Assembly: GCA_017535665.1 (NCBI GenBank)
Contig: JAFXTS010000010.1
Span: 1-61,408, forward strand
Reading direction: 5' to 3'
Length of the DNA stretch: 61,408 bases
Source: Bacteroidales bacterium
GTDB lineage: Bacteria; Bacteroidota; Bacteroidia; Bacteroidales; WCHB1-69
The notes under the pieces are model-generated. The model was not told the origin of the DNA and searched no databases. It worked only from the letters and a program-made list of their open reading frames with translations. The translations under genes and the position numbers were made by a program. Below are positions 37,745 through 48,200 of the stretch, one piece after another. Numbering within the stretch: position 1 is the stretch's first letter; each line of letters begins with the position of its first letter.

Positions 37745-38983
37745 TTAACGGACAGGTACGCCCTTGATTTGCACACTGTTGATACGCCAGTTGGCACCAT
37801 TGGCATCGCGGTAGCGGAAGGCGATGCGGAAGTTGCTGTTGGATGCCACACCAGCCGGCAGGGTTTCCATATTATGAAAGACCGTCCAGTCGCTGGCGTT
37901 GATGTCGGTGCCGTTGAAGGAGGTGCTGTAGTACATCTCCATCAGACCATTTGCGGAAGCGTTCATCACGTCATCCACCTCCACAAACACATCCTGATAG
38001 CCGCTCAGTCCGCTGATGGCGGGAGACACCAACCAACTATCAATCAAGTCACTACCTTGGTTTTGGATAGCGAATGCCGGGCCGCCGGTCCAGTAGAACC
38101 AGCCCGCGTCGCCCTGCACTGTCCAGCCCTGTCCCTCCAGCGGGTTGCTGGAGAAATCGACGCTGTAGAGGGTCTCGGTAGTGCCGGGATTCACACCGCC
38201 GCCCGCCATGCGCACATCCGCCAACGAGCGGATAATCAGCTGGGGCGTCGTGTTGTAGATGGTCAGAATGCCATAGAGGTCGCCCTCGCCAGCCGGCAGA
38301 ACATTATTGGCGAAAGTGGCGTAGTTGCTGGTACGCAGCACAATCTGCGTGTTGTCGCTCATCACAATGTTGCGCGAAGTGGCCGCTCCCGGGTCGCAGT
38401 AGGTGGCCGTGCCGCCCTCCTCAAAATGACATCCTTCCAGCTTCACCAAACGGTTGTACATGCTCTGGTCAATGTCATTCTTGGAGCTGATGACCAAAGC
38501 TTCCGGCTCAGCACCGCACACATCGTCGCGGTACAGGTACATGGCCTCACGTGAAGAGGGAATGCCTGATATCGAGCCATCCACCCAGAAACCGAGCTGC
38601 TTGTTCTTGCGGTAGTCGCCAATCACCATATCGCGGCATTCCACATAAAGTCGTTGCCCAATACGGTATCTGGGATAGAGTTCCGAGTCGTCCACCTTGA
38701 TCATAATGGCACCCGTCTCATCCTGAATGGTCAGGTACTTGTAGCAGTTGCCCTCTTGGTCGCTGGAGGTGATGACACCCGTAATAATCGTTCCCTCAGG
38801 GATTTCAGAATACGAGTCCACGCTGCCTACCTGATGCAGAGCCAACAGATCCTCAATGGTCATGTTGGCCTCGCCAGTATAGCGCAGCACAGGAGCCTCA
38901 TCCAGCTCCTTGTTGCAGCCCGCTCCCACTACCACCAGCAGAAGCGCCGCCATCATCATTTTCACTTTGTTGAAAGTATTCAT
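37745..38983 (-). CDS. DUF5689-domain lipoprotein, copy A
   Basis: A ~412-residue lipoprotein with the lipobox VVVGAGC and the same two-part layout as copy B. The DUF5689 OB-fold-like part carries EGTIITGVITSSDQEGNCYKYL, then QDETGAIMIKV and YRIGQRLYVECRDMVIG. The C-terminal jelly-roll-like region has SWLVSPAISGLSG and LMEMYYSTSFNGTDI. The ATG at 38983 is used because it opens the signal peptide; the frame could start at 38995. It is 17 bp from copy B and 18 bp after the TonB receptor gene, so it is part of one operon. The two copies are clearly paralogous but well diverged. Confidence 0.82.
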   Translation of the reverse strand: MNTFNKVKMMMAALLLVVVGAGCNKELDEAPVLRYTGEANMTIEDLLALHQVGSVDSYSEIPEGTIITGVITSSDQEGNCYKYLTIQDETGAIMIKVDDSELYPRYRIGQRLYVECRDMVIGDYRKNKQLGFWVDGSISGIPSSREAMYLYRDDVCGAEPEALVISSKNDIDQSMYNRLVKLEGCHFEEGGTATYCDPGAATSRNIVMSDNTQIVLRTSNYATFANNVLPAGEGDLYGILTIYNTTPQLIIRSLADVRMAGGGVNPGTTETLYSVDFSSNPLEGQGWTVQGDAGWFYWTGGPAFAIQNQGSDLIDSWLVSPAISGLSGYQDVFVEVDDVMNASANGLMEMYYSTSFNGTDINASDWTVFHNMETLPAGVASNSNFRIAFRYRDANGANWRINSVQIKGVPVR

Positions 38984-39001
38984 AATCTTAAACATTATCT
39001 A

Positions 39002-41515
39002 TTATTGAAAAGTGTAATTGATGCCAATGTAGAAGGTAATTCCCTGCGCATAGTAGTACTTGTTGGGGAACTTGTTGACATTGTAGCCGCTGTAGTCGTA
39101 ACGGCGCTGCTCCCATCCGGAGGTAACAAGGTTCTTGTTGTTGGTGAGGTTGGTGAGACTCACATTGAAGCCGATGGTGTTCTGCTTCACCTTCCACGAT
39201 TTGCTCACCGAAAGGTCCAGCGTGAACTGACCTTTGCAACGCTCCTGCGCAACAAGCTGCTGATACTGCTCGCTGTTGGTGGACAGTGTGCCTCGAGCTG
39301 CTGTGGTACGACGTTCAGGATTCATGTCCACATAAATCTTGTCGAAATAGTTGGCATTGAGGTTGACATACCAATACTTATAGTTGAATTTCAGACCGAG
39401 GGTACCCGCCACCTGCGGACCGGCAGCCACGTGGAAATTCTTCCAATATACCAGTTCGTCATACTCTGTAAAACCACTGCCGAACACATCATAACCATTG
39501 TCGGCCGAAATGGTGACATTGGGCTGGTTGGTATAGATATAGTCGCCGTAGTTGCCGGCCAACGCCACCGTGAACATCGAGCCGATAGGAATTTCAATAC
39601 CCAACTCGATACCCATGTTGCGCTTGTTGATGTTGCTCATGGCATAATTCACGAAAGTACCATAGTCATCATGGTAAAAGCTGAACTGGTCGGTAACATC
39701 TCTAAACATATAATAATAGCCCGTCAGTCGCATCCGCATAAAGGGATAGCGCATAATGTAGGAGAAATCCACACCGAGGTCCTTCTCACTCTCAACCCAA
39801 CCCACATATTCATTACGGATGTTCGGATTGACGAAAGCATCGAGGATGCTGGGAGCTTGAGTTTGCCATTGCGCATTCAGCACCAAATAGTTACGACCGT
39901 TAATCTTATAGGTGATACCCGCTTTCAGACCATAGTCGGGAAAGACTTTCAGCTCGGAACGTCCCTGCGAATTGTCGGGGAAACGGCCGTTGCGCATGTA
40001 ACCGGTACGCCACATCTCGGTAACCACGAAGTTAGCACCGAGGTGAAAATCCACATGGCTGTACGCAAATTTGGCGGTAGCCCATACATTCTGCTTAAAA
40101 ATGTTATAGGCATAATCGTAGCCGAATTTGTCGCCCACGCCGAGGTGCGCGCCGATATTGTCCAAATCGTCGTACAGCAGGTAGGGATTGTCGGGGCTTT
40201 CGCCATCGGCATATTTGTCCTCGTTGAGCCAGTAGGCACCACCCAACAAATCGTTGATAGTTTTATAGTTACGTTGATGATAGCCACGAATATCCACACC
40301 GGCGGCCAGTTTGATATGGTCGGTGAGGTTGGTCACCACGTTGGTAGCGCCCGACACCTGTACATGGTCGATGACGCGGTTCTCCACGATATACTGGGCG
40401 CGTTCGCCGTTGGCGGCGGCCAACTGGTTCACCTCATAGAAGTGGTCCCAGTCGAGCTGGCGGAAATCTCGGTTGTGCATCCACTGGTCGGTGTACCAGG
40501 CCTGCAGGGCATCGTCGTCGGTGATGTAGCTGGGCAAGTAGCGGTAGTAGTCGGGACGCGGGTCCGGCACGTCGGCCCAGTTGAGCGAGGTGGTGCTCTG
40601 GCGACCGAAACTGCTTCCTAAGTTCGTAGTAATCTGATATTTGCCATTTTGCGGGGTGTAATAATGCGAGAGCATAAACACCGGCTCGTAAGTTTTGCGG
40701 ATGCGGGCGTTGCGCTTCTTGCCATCGTACCAGCCCCAGTTGGAATTGTAGTAATGGTCGCCGGTAAGGTCGTACACCTCCTGGGTGGAGTTGCTCTGCA
40801 GACTTTTGGAAGTAGGTGAACCCCAGAACGATAAGTTGAGGGCATGCTCGCTGTTGAAGCGTTTTTCAGCGGAGAAGAAATAGGCGAAACCCGTGTAACT
40901 GCTGCCGTCCACGTAGCTCAGCTGGCTGCCGAAGCGGGTGGAGGCGGAGGCGGCAAAGGCCCAGCCGTTCTTCATCAGACCCGTAGCGTAGGTGAGCATG
41001 ATGCGGTTGTTGTAGTTGCGGTTGCAGAGCGAGTAGTTGGCATGGAACTGATGGCGATAGTTGGAAGCGCGGGTGCTGTAGTTGGTGGAGCCGCCGATGT
41101 CGCCGAAGTTGAAGGTCACGGGGTCGAGGTTGCCCACATTCTCGGGCCAGCGGAACACGCGGTTGAGGCCGCCCCACTGCGCATAGACGGCGCGCCCTGT
41201 CACGAGGCTCTCCATCTCCAGACCGTTGATGGCGATGGTCTGGTACTTCGAGTCGAGGCCACGGGCCTTGAAGTAGGCGATGCCGAAGGCGTAGGAGGTA
41301 TTGTTGCTGAACACGTCGCGCGACGAGTGCAGCAGTCCGGGTACGAAGCCGCCGACGGTTGACTCCTCATCGTCGAGTCCATCCGTGTCGAAGGAGGAGG
41401 TTTCGGCGCTGCCACGCGAGTTGGTCAGCGTGTCGGTTGCTGCAGGATTATCTTGCGAAAATCCTGTATAGCAAAACATTACAAAAGAAAAAACGAGCGA
41501 TAACGTTTTCTTCAT
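39002..41515 (-). CDS. TonB-dependent receptor-like outer membrane protein
   Basis: An 837-residue protein with a signal peptide (SLVFSFVMFCYTGFSQ), a plug-like region (AFGIAYFKARGLDSKYQTIAINGLEME) and a long series of aromatic-rich beta-strands ending in YYYAQGITFYIGINYTFQ with a terminal aromatic. No carboxypeptidase-like N-terminal domain of the SusC type and no obvious TonB box was identified. The ATG at 41515 is chosen because a -7 box (41547-41554) overlaps the longer frame. It heads a run of two DUF5689 lipoproteins, ribBA and apbE. Substrate unknown. Confidence 0.85.
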   Translation of the reverse strand: MKKTLSLVFSFVMFCYTGFSQDNPAATDTLTNSRGSAETSSFDTDGLDDEESTVGGFVPGLLHSSRDVFSNNTSYAFGIAYFKARGLDSKYQTIAINGLEMESLVTGRAVYAQWGGLNRVFRWPENVGNLDPVTFNFGDIGGSTNYSTRASNYRHQFHANYSLCNRNYNNRIMLTYATGLMKNGWAFAASASTRFGSQLSYVDGSSYTGFAYFFSAEKRFNSEHALNLSFWGSPTSKSLQSNSTQEVYDLTGDHYYNSNWGWYDGKKRNARIRKTYEPVFMLSHYYTPQNGKYQITTNLGSSFGRQSTTSLNWADVPDPRPDYYRYLPSYITDDDALQAWYTDQWMHNRDFRQLDWDHFYEVNQLAAANGERAQYIVENRVIDHVQVSGATNVVTNLTDHIKLAAGVDIRGYHQRNYKTINDLLGGAYWLNEDKYADGESPDNPYLLYDDLDNIGAHLGVGDKFGYDYAYNIFKQNVWATAKFAYSHVDFHLGANFVVTEMWRTGYMRNGRFPDNSQGRSELKVFPDYGLKAGITYKINGRNYLVLNAQWQTQAPSILDAFVNPNIRNEYVGWVESEKDLGVDFSYIMRYPFMRMRLTGYYYMFRDVTDQFSFYHDDYGTFVNYAMSNINKRNMGIELGIEIPIGSMFTVALAGNYGDYIYTNQPNVTISADNGYDVFGSGFTEYDELVYWKNFHVAAGPQVAGTLGLKFNYKYWYVNLNANYFDKIYVDMNPERRTTAARGTLSTNSEQYQQLVAQERCKGQFTLDLSVSKSWKVKQNTIGFNVSLTNLTNNKNLVTSGWEQRRYDYSGYNVNKFPNKYYYAQGITFYIGINYTFQ

Positions 41516-41546
41516 ATCGATAAATTTGATGATATTTTTCCATCTG

Positions 41547-41554
41547 CAAAAATA
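41547..41554 (-). promoter_or_regulatory. -7 box for the TonB receptor operon
   Basis: TATTTTTG on the minus strand, 31 bp upstream of the ATG at 41515, fits TAnnTTTG. It excludes the longer start at 41557. Confidence 0.65.
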
Positions 41555-41600
41555 CATTAAATATTGAAATAATGGGAAAATTCTCTTGGATTTTTATTTG

Positions 41601-41946
41601 GGCGGCCCGGCTCCCTGCGGTCGCCGTCGGGCTATCCGCTCTACTTCGCTACGCTCGTGCCGCTCCTATCCCTGCCGCGACCGAGCCTCGGAGCGGTGTC
41701 GGCATGTTCCGCTCCCTCCGGGAGCATGTCCATGGTGAGCCGCAGCCATCCAGCCAGTAACAAGGGGATTCCGTCAATCTGGCGATTGACGGAATGGTGG
41801 TGCCGCAAATTATCATACATAGGGGGAAGGATGGGCGGCGGCGCAGGCCGCTCCAAGTTTGGGGCCCGGCCCGCCGCCCATCCTTCCTTTTTTTGTATTC
41901 CAGTCCGCACCACCATTCCGTTGCCGACGACAGGAGGCAACGGAAT
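41601..41946. repeat. GC-rich nested palindromic intergenic element
   Basis: This non-coding stretch between the TonB receptor and the first giant gene is far more GC-rich than the flanks. It contains several perfect inverted repeats: 6-bp arms at 41711-41716/41720-41725; 12-bp arms at 41768-41779/41784-41795 with a 4-nt loop; 17-bp arms at 41825-41841/41871-41887; and 11-bp arms at 41915-41925/41936-41946. A further 15-bp pair (41789-41803 and 41907-41921) encloses the 17-bp hairpin, so the right part is one large nested palindrome. The left part (~41601-41700) resembles GC-rich intergenic repeats recalled from other Bacteroidetes, which cannot be verified here. Open frames across it show no coding character. 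Confidence 0.7.
41825..41894 (+). terminator. Terminator-like hairpin inside the palindromic element
   Basis: Perfect 17-bp GC-rich arms (41825-41841, 41871-41887) are followed on the plus strand by a run of seven T residues. This resembles an intrinsic terminator, although no plus-strand gene is seen upstream; it may instead be a structural part of the repeat. Confidence 0.45.
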
Positions 41947-42037
41947 CTCCACTGCCCCACCAGCCTGCAACATCATCCCGCACACCGTGCGCCCCTACAA
42001 ATTCCACACCGCATTGTTGAAATTTTTTTCATTTTTA

Positions 42038-42067
42038 TTGCGCATTGCTAAATTTTTCGTATATTTG
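42038..42067 (+). promoter_or_regulatory. Promoter of the first giant surface-protein gene
   Basis: TTG (42038-42040), 19 bp, then TATATTTG (42060-42067) followed by CAAC is a good Bacteroidetes promoter. It predicts a leader of about 185 nt before the ATG at 42260, longer than for most genes here. Confidence 0.7.
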
Positions 42068-42259
42068 CAACGGCATTTTTTGTACTATGCCCTAAAGAAC
42101 AGAGAAATTTAACTCACTACTACCCATTAAGATAAAACGCACTAAGTAACAAAACACGCCACAAAAAGCATATATAAAACTGACAATTGAGAGGTGAAAA
42201 CTGAAAACTGAACACCAAAACCTGAAACAACAATATAATATTAATTAAATACATTTATT
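42068..42259 (+). other. Long AT-rich 5' leader of the first giant gene
   Basis: The region between the promoter and the start codon holds no open frame and no clear riboswitch. A short low-complexity run of repeated GAAAACT-like units lies near 42195-42215. Nothing else is recognisable. Confidence 0.4.
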
Positions 42260-45200
42260 ATGAAAGCATCTTTATCTCTTTCAAACACCGGACGGCGATC
42301 CCGCATTGCCCTCCTCCCCCTCCTATTGGGAATCCTGCTCTGCATCGGAGTGGGACAAAAAGCATGGGGACAAGAAACATTGACCGTGAACGGAAACAAC
42401 ACGACCACCAATTCATATGTTCCGATTTACGGCTATTGGGCTGACAGTCAATCCAAGTGTGAATTTATTATTCCAAGCGGAATGATAAGCGAAATGGCCG
42501 GCAGTAACATCTCTGCGATGAAGTTTTATCTTAGCAGCAGTAGCTCCTACAATCAAATTAGTGCTACCTTCAATGTATTTGTTAAGGAGGTTTCACAAAC
42601 AACCTTGACGGGTTATACTGGAAGCACTGGAGCCACAACCGTCTTCAACCAAACGATTACCATCAATACAAGTGCTTCAAATGTTGAATATAATATTCCT
42701 TTCTCGTCTGATTTTGCATATCAAGGCGGCAATCTTCTTATCGGTTTCTACCAAACCGGAAGCACAAGTTACAATTACACATATTGGGTTGGTGAATCAC
42801 AGTCCACTAACACTGCATGGTATGGCTATGGTTCCAACACCGGTAGTGCTTCTCAATTCTTACCTAAGATCACCTTCACATACACCCCAGATCAAGCTTC
42901 CTGTCCGAAGCCCAGAGACCTTGCAGCCAGCAATATAGCCCCTACCAGTGCTACGATCAGTTGGACAGGCAACGACAATGCCAACAGTTATGAAGTAATG
43001 TACGGAGAGTTAGTACAAAACGGAGTAAGTAATGCCACTTACAATTTCGAAAACGGCAACTTCGGCATCTCCACCCCTTTCACCTATAGCAACGATGCCT
43101 CATACCCGTGGACAGTGACCAGCAGTGGACAATCAGGATACAGTGGCAACTACTGTATCATGAGCGGTAACGGTGGTGTGGGAAGTTCCACTTCATCCTT
43201 CTCCATAACGGCCAATTTCTTAGAGGATGGTTCTATCAGTTTCCGCGGAGGATGCTGGGGAGAAGGCACTTCATGGGATGTGTGCACATTTGACATAGAT
43301 GGATCACAACAATTCTCCAATGGAGCACTCCAAACGTGGAGCACTTACACCTATAATGTAACGGCGGGCACCCACACCTTCACTTGGTCTTATTCGAAAG
43401 ACGGCAGTGTGAATCCCACTGGCGATGCATTCTATGTGGACGACATCGAGTTTACAGGACTTTTTGGCGGAGAACCTACATTTGAACAACTTGGTTCCTA
43501 CACCGCACAAAGCATCCCATACCTACTGCAAGGCCTTACTCCAGAAACCACCTATAATGTTTATGTACGATCCAATTGCAGTGGCAATGAACAGAGTGAT
43601 TGGGTAGGTCCTATCTCTTTCACCACACTTGAAAGTTGTCCTGCCCCCACCAACCTCACCGCCACAGCTACAGAGCATGAGGCCACCGTTACGTGGACAG
43701 CAGGCCACAGTGAGAGCAACTGGATTTTGGAATACAGCACCAGCAGCGATTTCTCAGGCTTTACCACCGAAAACCTTAGCAGCCCTTCCTATCATTTCAC
43801 ATGTCTTCCTATGGGCGCGACCTATTACGTGCGGGTGAAAGCTGACTGTGGTGGTGGAGACGAAAGCACTTGGGTCACCACCAGCTTCTCCACCAGCGGC
43901 GCGATCACATGCACTACAGTGGGGACAGGAACTAGCTATACCACTAGTTATGGGCCTGTTAATGACTACTGGAATTATGGCTACCGCCAAATCATCTATC
44001 CTGCCGCATCAATCGGGGCTTCTGGAACTATCAGCTCTATTGCCTTCCAGTATCAGTACAGTACAGCCATGTCACGCAAGAATAATGTAACTATTTACAT
44101 GGGGCACACCTCTTTATCAACATTCTCTTCTTCGACAGACTGGATTAACATTAACAGTCTCGAACCCGTATATTCAGGCCCCATGAACTGTTCTCAAGGT
44201 TGGAACACATTCACCCTTAACACGCCTTTCAATTACAACGGCACCGACAACCTTGTAATGGCTATTTTAGACAATTCAGGAAGCTATGATGGGTCCTATT
44301 ATGCATTCTACTACAGTACCGGATCTGGAACTGTACAATTGTATTTACAAAATGACGATTCACCTTATAACCCAAATAGTCCAGGCAGTGGAAGCACCTC
44401 GTCATACTACCCCAACACCCAATTCTGCATCGAGACCGCCACTTGCTCGAAACCGAGTGATCTTACTGCCGAACCCGACAAGCACACGGCCGACCTTACT
44501 TGGACTGAAACGGGGGATGCTAATGCATGGCAAATCTGCCTCAACGGCGACGAGAACAACCTGATTGACGTAACTTCCACCTCCTACACCCTCACCGGCC
44601 TCGATGCCGAAACACAATACAATGTGAAGGTCCGCTCGATATGCGGTGATTGTGATATGAGCCAATGGACATCCCTCAACTTCACCACCCTCGACGCATG
44701 TGCACGTCCCACCAACGTTACCGCTACCCAAGTCATGCCCACCTCCGTTACCCTCGAATGGGAAGGCACCGAAACCGGCAGGGTGCGCTATGGCCAGTTA
44801 GGAAGCATCTCCTTCTTCGAGGATTTCGAGAACGGCCTCGGCAACTTCACCACCATCGACAACGATGGCGACGGATATAATTGGCACACCTACTCTGGCA
44901 ACACAGATAACTATGGCAACCCAACCAGTCTTGATTATCAGCATGTCACATCTGCAAGTTACGATGGTTACGCTCTCACACCTGACAACTGGCTGGTTTC
45001 ACCTCTTGTAGAGCTTGGAGGTTCCCTGAGCGTATGGTTGAGAGGTCAGGATCCTGAATGGGCAGCCGAGCACTTTGCTATCTACCTCTCCACCTCTGGC
45101 AACACGGTAAGCGACTTCCTCGCTGGTACCGTATTGGTTGCTGAAACCCCGGCCCAAGCCGTTTATACAGAATACACTGCCAACTTAGGCAATTGGTCAG

Positions 45201-48200
45201 GCCAGCAGGGCTACATCGCCATCCGCCACTTCAATGTTACCGATATGTTCCGCTTGAATGTGGATAACTTCACTATTTATGGCGTGGGCAACTGGTCGGA
45301 GCCGGTTGAAGCCACAACCAACCCCTTCACCCTCACTGGACTTGATCCTGAAACCGAATACGTAATCCAAGTGCAGAACTACTGCGATGATGAAGAGGAA
45401 TATAGCGGCTGGAGCGGCGTCGGTATTACTACTCCTGACAACTGCGCCACTCCGTACAATGTAGAGATTGCTGATATTACTGCTCACGAAGCCACTGTGA
45501 GTTGGACGGGCATCCACGAAACCTACGATCTGCAATACGCTTCCTGCACCGCGCAAGAGTACAAGTATGACGATGGAATTAAGACCGGTGATTTTTACTT
45601 TAGCGATGAATGGTACCACTGGGCGGTAATGTTCCCCGCCAACACGTATAGCGGCAACTTCCTTACTACCATATCGGCTTACGACAATGGCCCGATGAAC
45701 GGTACCGTTGCCGTTTATTATGGCAGCCTCTACGAACCCAATAGCTTGTTGGGAATTATGGATGTCACCTTCACTGGAGCCAACCAGTTTGTGGATTTCA
45801 CCTTCCCCGAACCGCTGGCTATTAACCCATCACAAAACCTTTGGGTAGTGTTCGGTATGCAAAGTTGCCCCTACAACTCCTATCCTACGGCCATCTCCGC
45901 TACTGCCGCACAACAAGCCAATGCCAGTTGGTACAAAACCTCATCAAATGAATGGATTGATTATGAAACTGCTGGCGGATGGATGATTCATGCCCACTTG
46001 TTGAATGCAGATGAGTTCACCACCCTGAGCGATGTCACCTCTCCCCAAACACTTGAAGAACTTGACTCTTACACCAACTATATTCTGCGGGTAAGAGGCA
46101 ATACTAACGACTGCCAAGACGGTCACACCGATTGGAGTGCTCTCACCTCTTTCGCCACAACCCCCGCTTGCTTCCCGCCCACCAGCGTTACAGTGAGCGA
46201 TGTAACTGGAGGTTCCGCTATTGTTACATGGGAAGGCACTTCTGACGAATATAATCTGATTTACAGAGCCGCTAACTTCGAAGATGCTATTTATGGTGCC
46301 GAATCTCCTGTCACCCTTTGCAACTTGCAGGCCGGCACAACCTACATAGTGGAATTGCAGGGCGACTGCGGCGCGGAGGGTTTGAGTCCGCAATTGGCTA
46401 CCGCCCAATTCACCACTGGCAACACGGCTGTTACCTTCTCAGCAGGTGCCATTACCGAAGACACCTACGTGCCCTGCGGTGACTTTACCAGCTCACAAAC
46501 CATCGGCTCAGATGAGGTAACTGTAGAAGTACCGATTACCGAACCCGTAACCATCGGTGACGGAACTACCACCTACTATTACTACCCCATCAACATGTAC
46601 TTCAACTATTCCGTCACACAGGAATTGTACACGCCCGCTGAAATAGGTTCTGCATGTACCATCAACTCCGTGAGCTTCTACTATGATTACAGCAGCAGCT
46701 TCAGCTGTTCTGGAGTACAGATGTATATGAAGCACGTGAATAAAACATCTTTCGATAACAATACCGACATGGTACAAGTGTATCCCTCAGAAAAAGTATG
46801 GGAAGGAACCATGTCTGCTTCCACTGCCGGATGGGTGACAATTACTCTTGATGAACCATTCGAGTATGACGGAACAAGCAACCTGCTTCTCTGCATGTAT
46901 GACCCGACATCTGGCTATCCTGGAAGTTCCTACAAGTTCCGTACTACAGCGACATCCAACTATAGCGGCATTCATTGGTATAGCGATTCCTATACCCCCG
47001 ACATTAATGATCTGACATCTTTTAGCGGAAGCAAGAGCTACACACAATACCGTGTCAATACCCAATTCGGAATCTCTGGCACTGGCACCGCCACCCAGAT
47101 AGGTTCTGCCACCGGCAACGAAGTTGAGTACCAGTGGAAGCTTGACAACGAGCCCATCGCGGGTGCCAACGGTGAAAACTACATCATCACCGGCGCCGAG
47201 ATGGAAGCCCTCACCCCGAGTCTCCATACCTACACCCGCTGGGTGAAAGACCTCTGCAACGACTGGACACAGTCGGAAGGCGAGTACACCCTCGACCTGC
47301 GCGTGCCCGGCGCCCCGCAGATCACCGAGATGCCCTCCGGCCTCTTCTGCGGCGACCAGGCTACCCTCAACGTCTCCTCCGACAACTCCAGCAACATGCA
47401 GCTGATGTACTTCTGGTACGACGAGTACCCCATCTCCAACAACATCCAGCCCATCGCCCACAGCGGTGAGCAATACACCACCGACCCGATGGCACTCGGC
47501 ACCAACACCCTCTATGTGCAGGCCGTCACCTACCGCGTGGAGAACGACATCGACACCGTATGGCAGTGCTTCTCCGACCCCACCGAGGTGATCCTCGAGG
47601 CCGCTCCGTTTGAGGCCACCGCCATCGCCGAGATCATGCCTAACACCTGCGGCAACTACTTCACCCTCCAGATCGACGGCAATCCTGCCCCCAACCACAC
47701 CTACGTATGGTACTCCGACGCCGACTGCACCCACGAGGTAGGCAGAGGCAACTCCTACACCTTGGAGGATCGCCAGACTGAAACCGCCACCTACTACATG
47801 CGTGAGTATGCATGGGAACTCGAGGGCGGCAGCTACCTTTGCCAGTCCAGCAACACCGCCTCCGTCGAGGTCACCGTCCTCCCGCTGGAGGCACCCTACA
47901 CCCTCGACGGGTCGTACGAGCTCTGCAAAGGACAGCCGCTGAACATCGCAGCCTTCGGTGAAGCGAACGACGAACAAGGTCTCTTGGATCCTTACATCGT
48001 ATGGTTCACCAGCAATGACGCTACCGAGTGGATCGACACCACCGCCAGCGGCAGCCCGCTGAGCCGTCAGATCGCTGACGTCTCCACCACGCTCTACGCC
48101 GCCACCGCCTCTTATATCGACTCCTACAGCGGTCCGATGACCTTGTCGGCACCCGCCGCTACCCAGACCAACTACGGTAACGCCGTCTATTTCGACATTA

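Noticed and set aside
38654..40621. 655-residue open frame on the plus strand, antisense to the TonB receptor
   Set aside because: It lies wholly opposite well-supported receptor and DUF5689 genes, has no signal or domain, and its length follows from GC-rich codons on the other strand.
41572..42112. Several 60-150 residue frames across the intergenic palindromic element
   Set aside because: They overlap in different frames and strands, are Arg/Pro/Ser-rich, lack start context and cover hairpins. Treated as non-coding repeat.
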